NCBI GenBank assembly: GCA_013360215.1
Contig: JABWCP010000014.1
Coordinates: 8,687-72,686 of the forward strand
Source: a bacterium
Lineage (GTDB): Bacteria; CLD3; SB21
Length of the DNA: 64,000 bases
Direction of reading: 5' to 3'
Position 1 is the first letter of the stretch. Every line of letters begins with the position of its first letter. The notes under the pieces are model-generated. The model was not told where the DNA came from and made no database searches. It worked only from the letters and a program-made list of their open reading frames with translations. Both the position numbers and the translations under genes were made by a program. Below are positions 63,848-64,000 of this stretch, in pieces.

Positions 63848-63997
63848 ATGGATAACATAACCAAACGATTAAGATTAAGCAACACCATCTTGCAATTCGC
63901 CTGGGAAACGGAAGCAACATCGTACCCCCCTTTGGATAGAAGGGAAAGAAGGATTGAGATTGGTGATAGAACATTGCAGGAAGTCTTGCGAGCGTAG
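63848..63997 (+). CDS. Possible small ORF at the right edge
   Basis: 49 codons from ATG (63848) to TAG (63995-63997), preceded by AAAGGA. The peptide is Arg-rich and contains WETEATSYPPLDRRERRIEI; no family is recognised. Codon use (several AGA) and the repeat-like last bases make this doubtful. It is divergent from the hybrid kinase. Recorded with low confidence because the window ends here. Confidence 0.2.
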   Translation: MDNITKRLRLSNTILQFAWETEATSYPPLDRRERRIEIGDRTLQEVLRA

Positions 63998-64000
63998 CGA

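Noticed and set aside
63940-64000. Right-edge sequence with CGAGCGTAGCGA as a possible dispersed repeat
   Set aside because: Only one copy is visible in the window, so a repeat cannot be supported.
1-64000. CRISPR arrays, insertion sequences, prophage genes and rRNA
   Set aside because: No regularly spaced repeats, transposase or integrase motifs, phage structural genes or rRNA signatures were seen on either strand.

Overview
This 64 kb window is a bacterial chromosome segment, most probably from the FCB superphylum (Bacteroidetes/Ignavibacteria/Calditrichota/KSB1-like lineages). That placement is an inference from gene types: a fused alpha-beta 2-oxoacid dehydrogenase E1, Bacteroidetes-style long FtsX/MacB permeases, LytS/LytTR signalling, many signal-peptide proteins with no recognised family, and the C-terminal remnant of a TonB-dependent receptor. 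The tRNA-Lys and tmRNA genes do not encode their CCA ends. No rRNA, CRISPR array, transposase or phage gene was seen.

Layout, left to right. 1-1.2 kb: two leftward exported proteins. 1.0-2.1 kb: a small rightward bacterial-microcompartment (BMC) locus with a structured leader, two hexameric shell proteins and a 78-residue C-terminal extension that is reachable only by a -1 shift on a run of ten A. 2.2-7.4 kb: a membrane histidine kinase, convergent with an ABC exporter, an M16-like protein without its zinc motif and a LytR_C protein. 7.5-16.6 kb: a leftward cell-shape/division cluster purH-mreB-mreC-mreD-mrdA-rodA followed by a HAD hydrolase and exported proteins. 16.9-21.3 kb: exported proteins, then an ECF sigma factor - membrane protein - NatA/NatB-type ABC transporter operon. 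21.4-27.6 kb: lipoprotein esterase, beta-propeller protein, secreted HELGH protein, a divergent LytS/LytTR pair and an outer-membrane protein. 27.8-39.6 kb: branched-chain metabolism (E1 alpha-beta, IlvE), a MacB-like permease, an exported PepF-type peptidase, an ABC-F ATPase, an acyltransferase, a winged-helix-like protein and a lipoprotein GDPD.

39.7-43.6 kb is the most distinctive part. It is a visibly AT-rich two-gene operon, closed by its own terminator and lying directly downstream of the ssrA (tmRNA) 3' end. It encodes an Mrr-like PD-(D/E)xK nuclease fused to a P-loop ATPase, translationally coupled (ATGA) to a large AAA_35-like ATPase with TPR-like repeats. Architecture and context suggest an undescribed defence (anti-phage or anti-plasmid) system on a small island.

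43.8-64 kb: tmRNA, a dihydroorotate-dehydrogenase-like protein, a beta-propeller lipoprotein, tRNA-Lys(CTT), a giant GAF-(PAS)10 hybrid kinase next to a DUF481 outer-membrane protein, a TauE/SafE permease, two paralogous Ala/Lys-rich lipoproteins, an unrecognised protein with three to four ~80-residue repeats, the TonB receptor remnant, an AI-2E-family permease, an SDR oxidoreductase and a second PAS-rich hybrid kinase.

All family calls come from reading motifs by eye; no database was searched.
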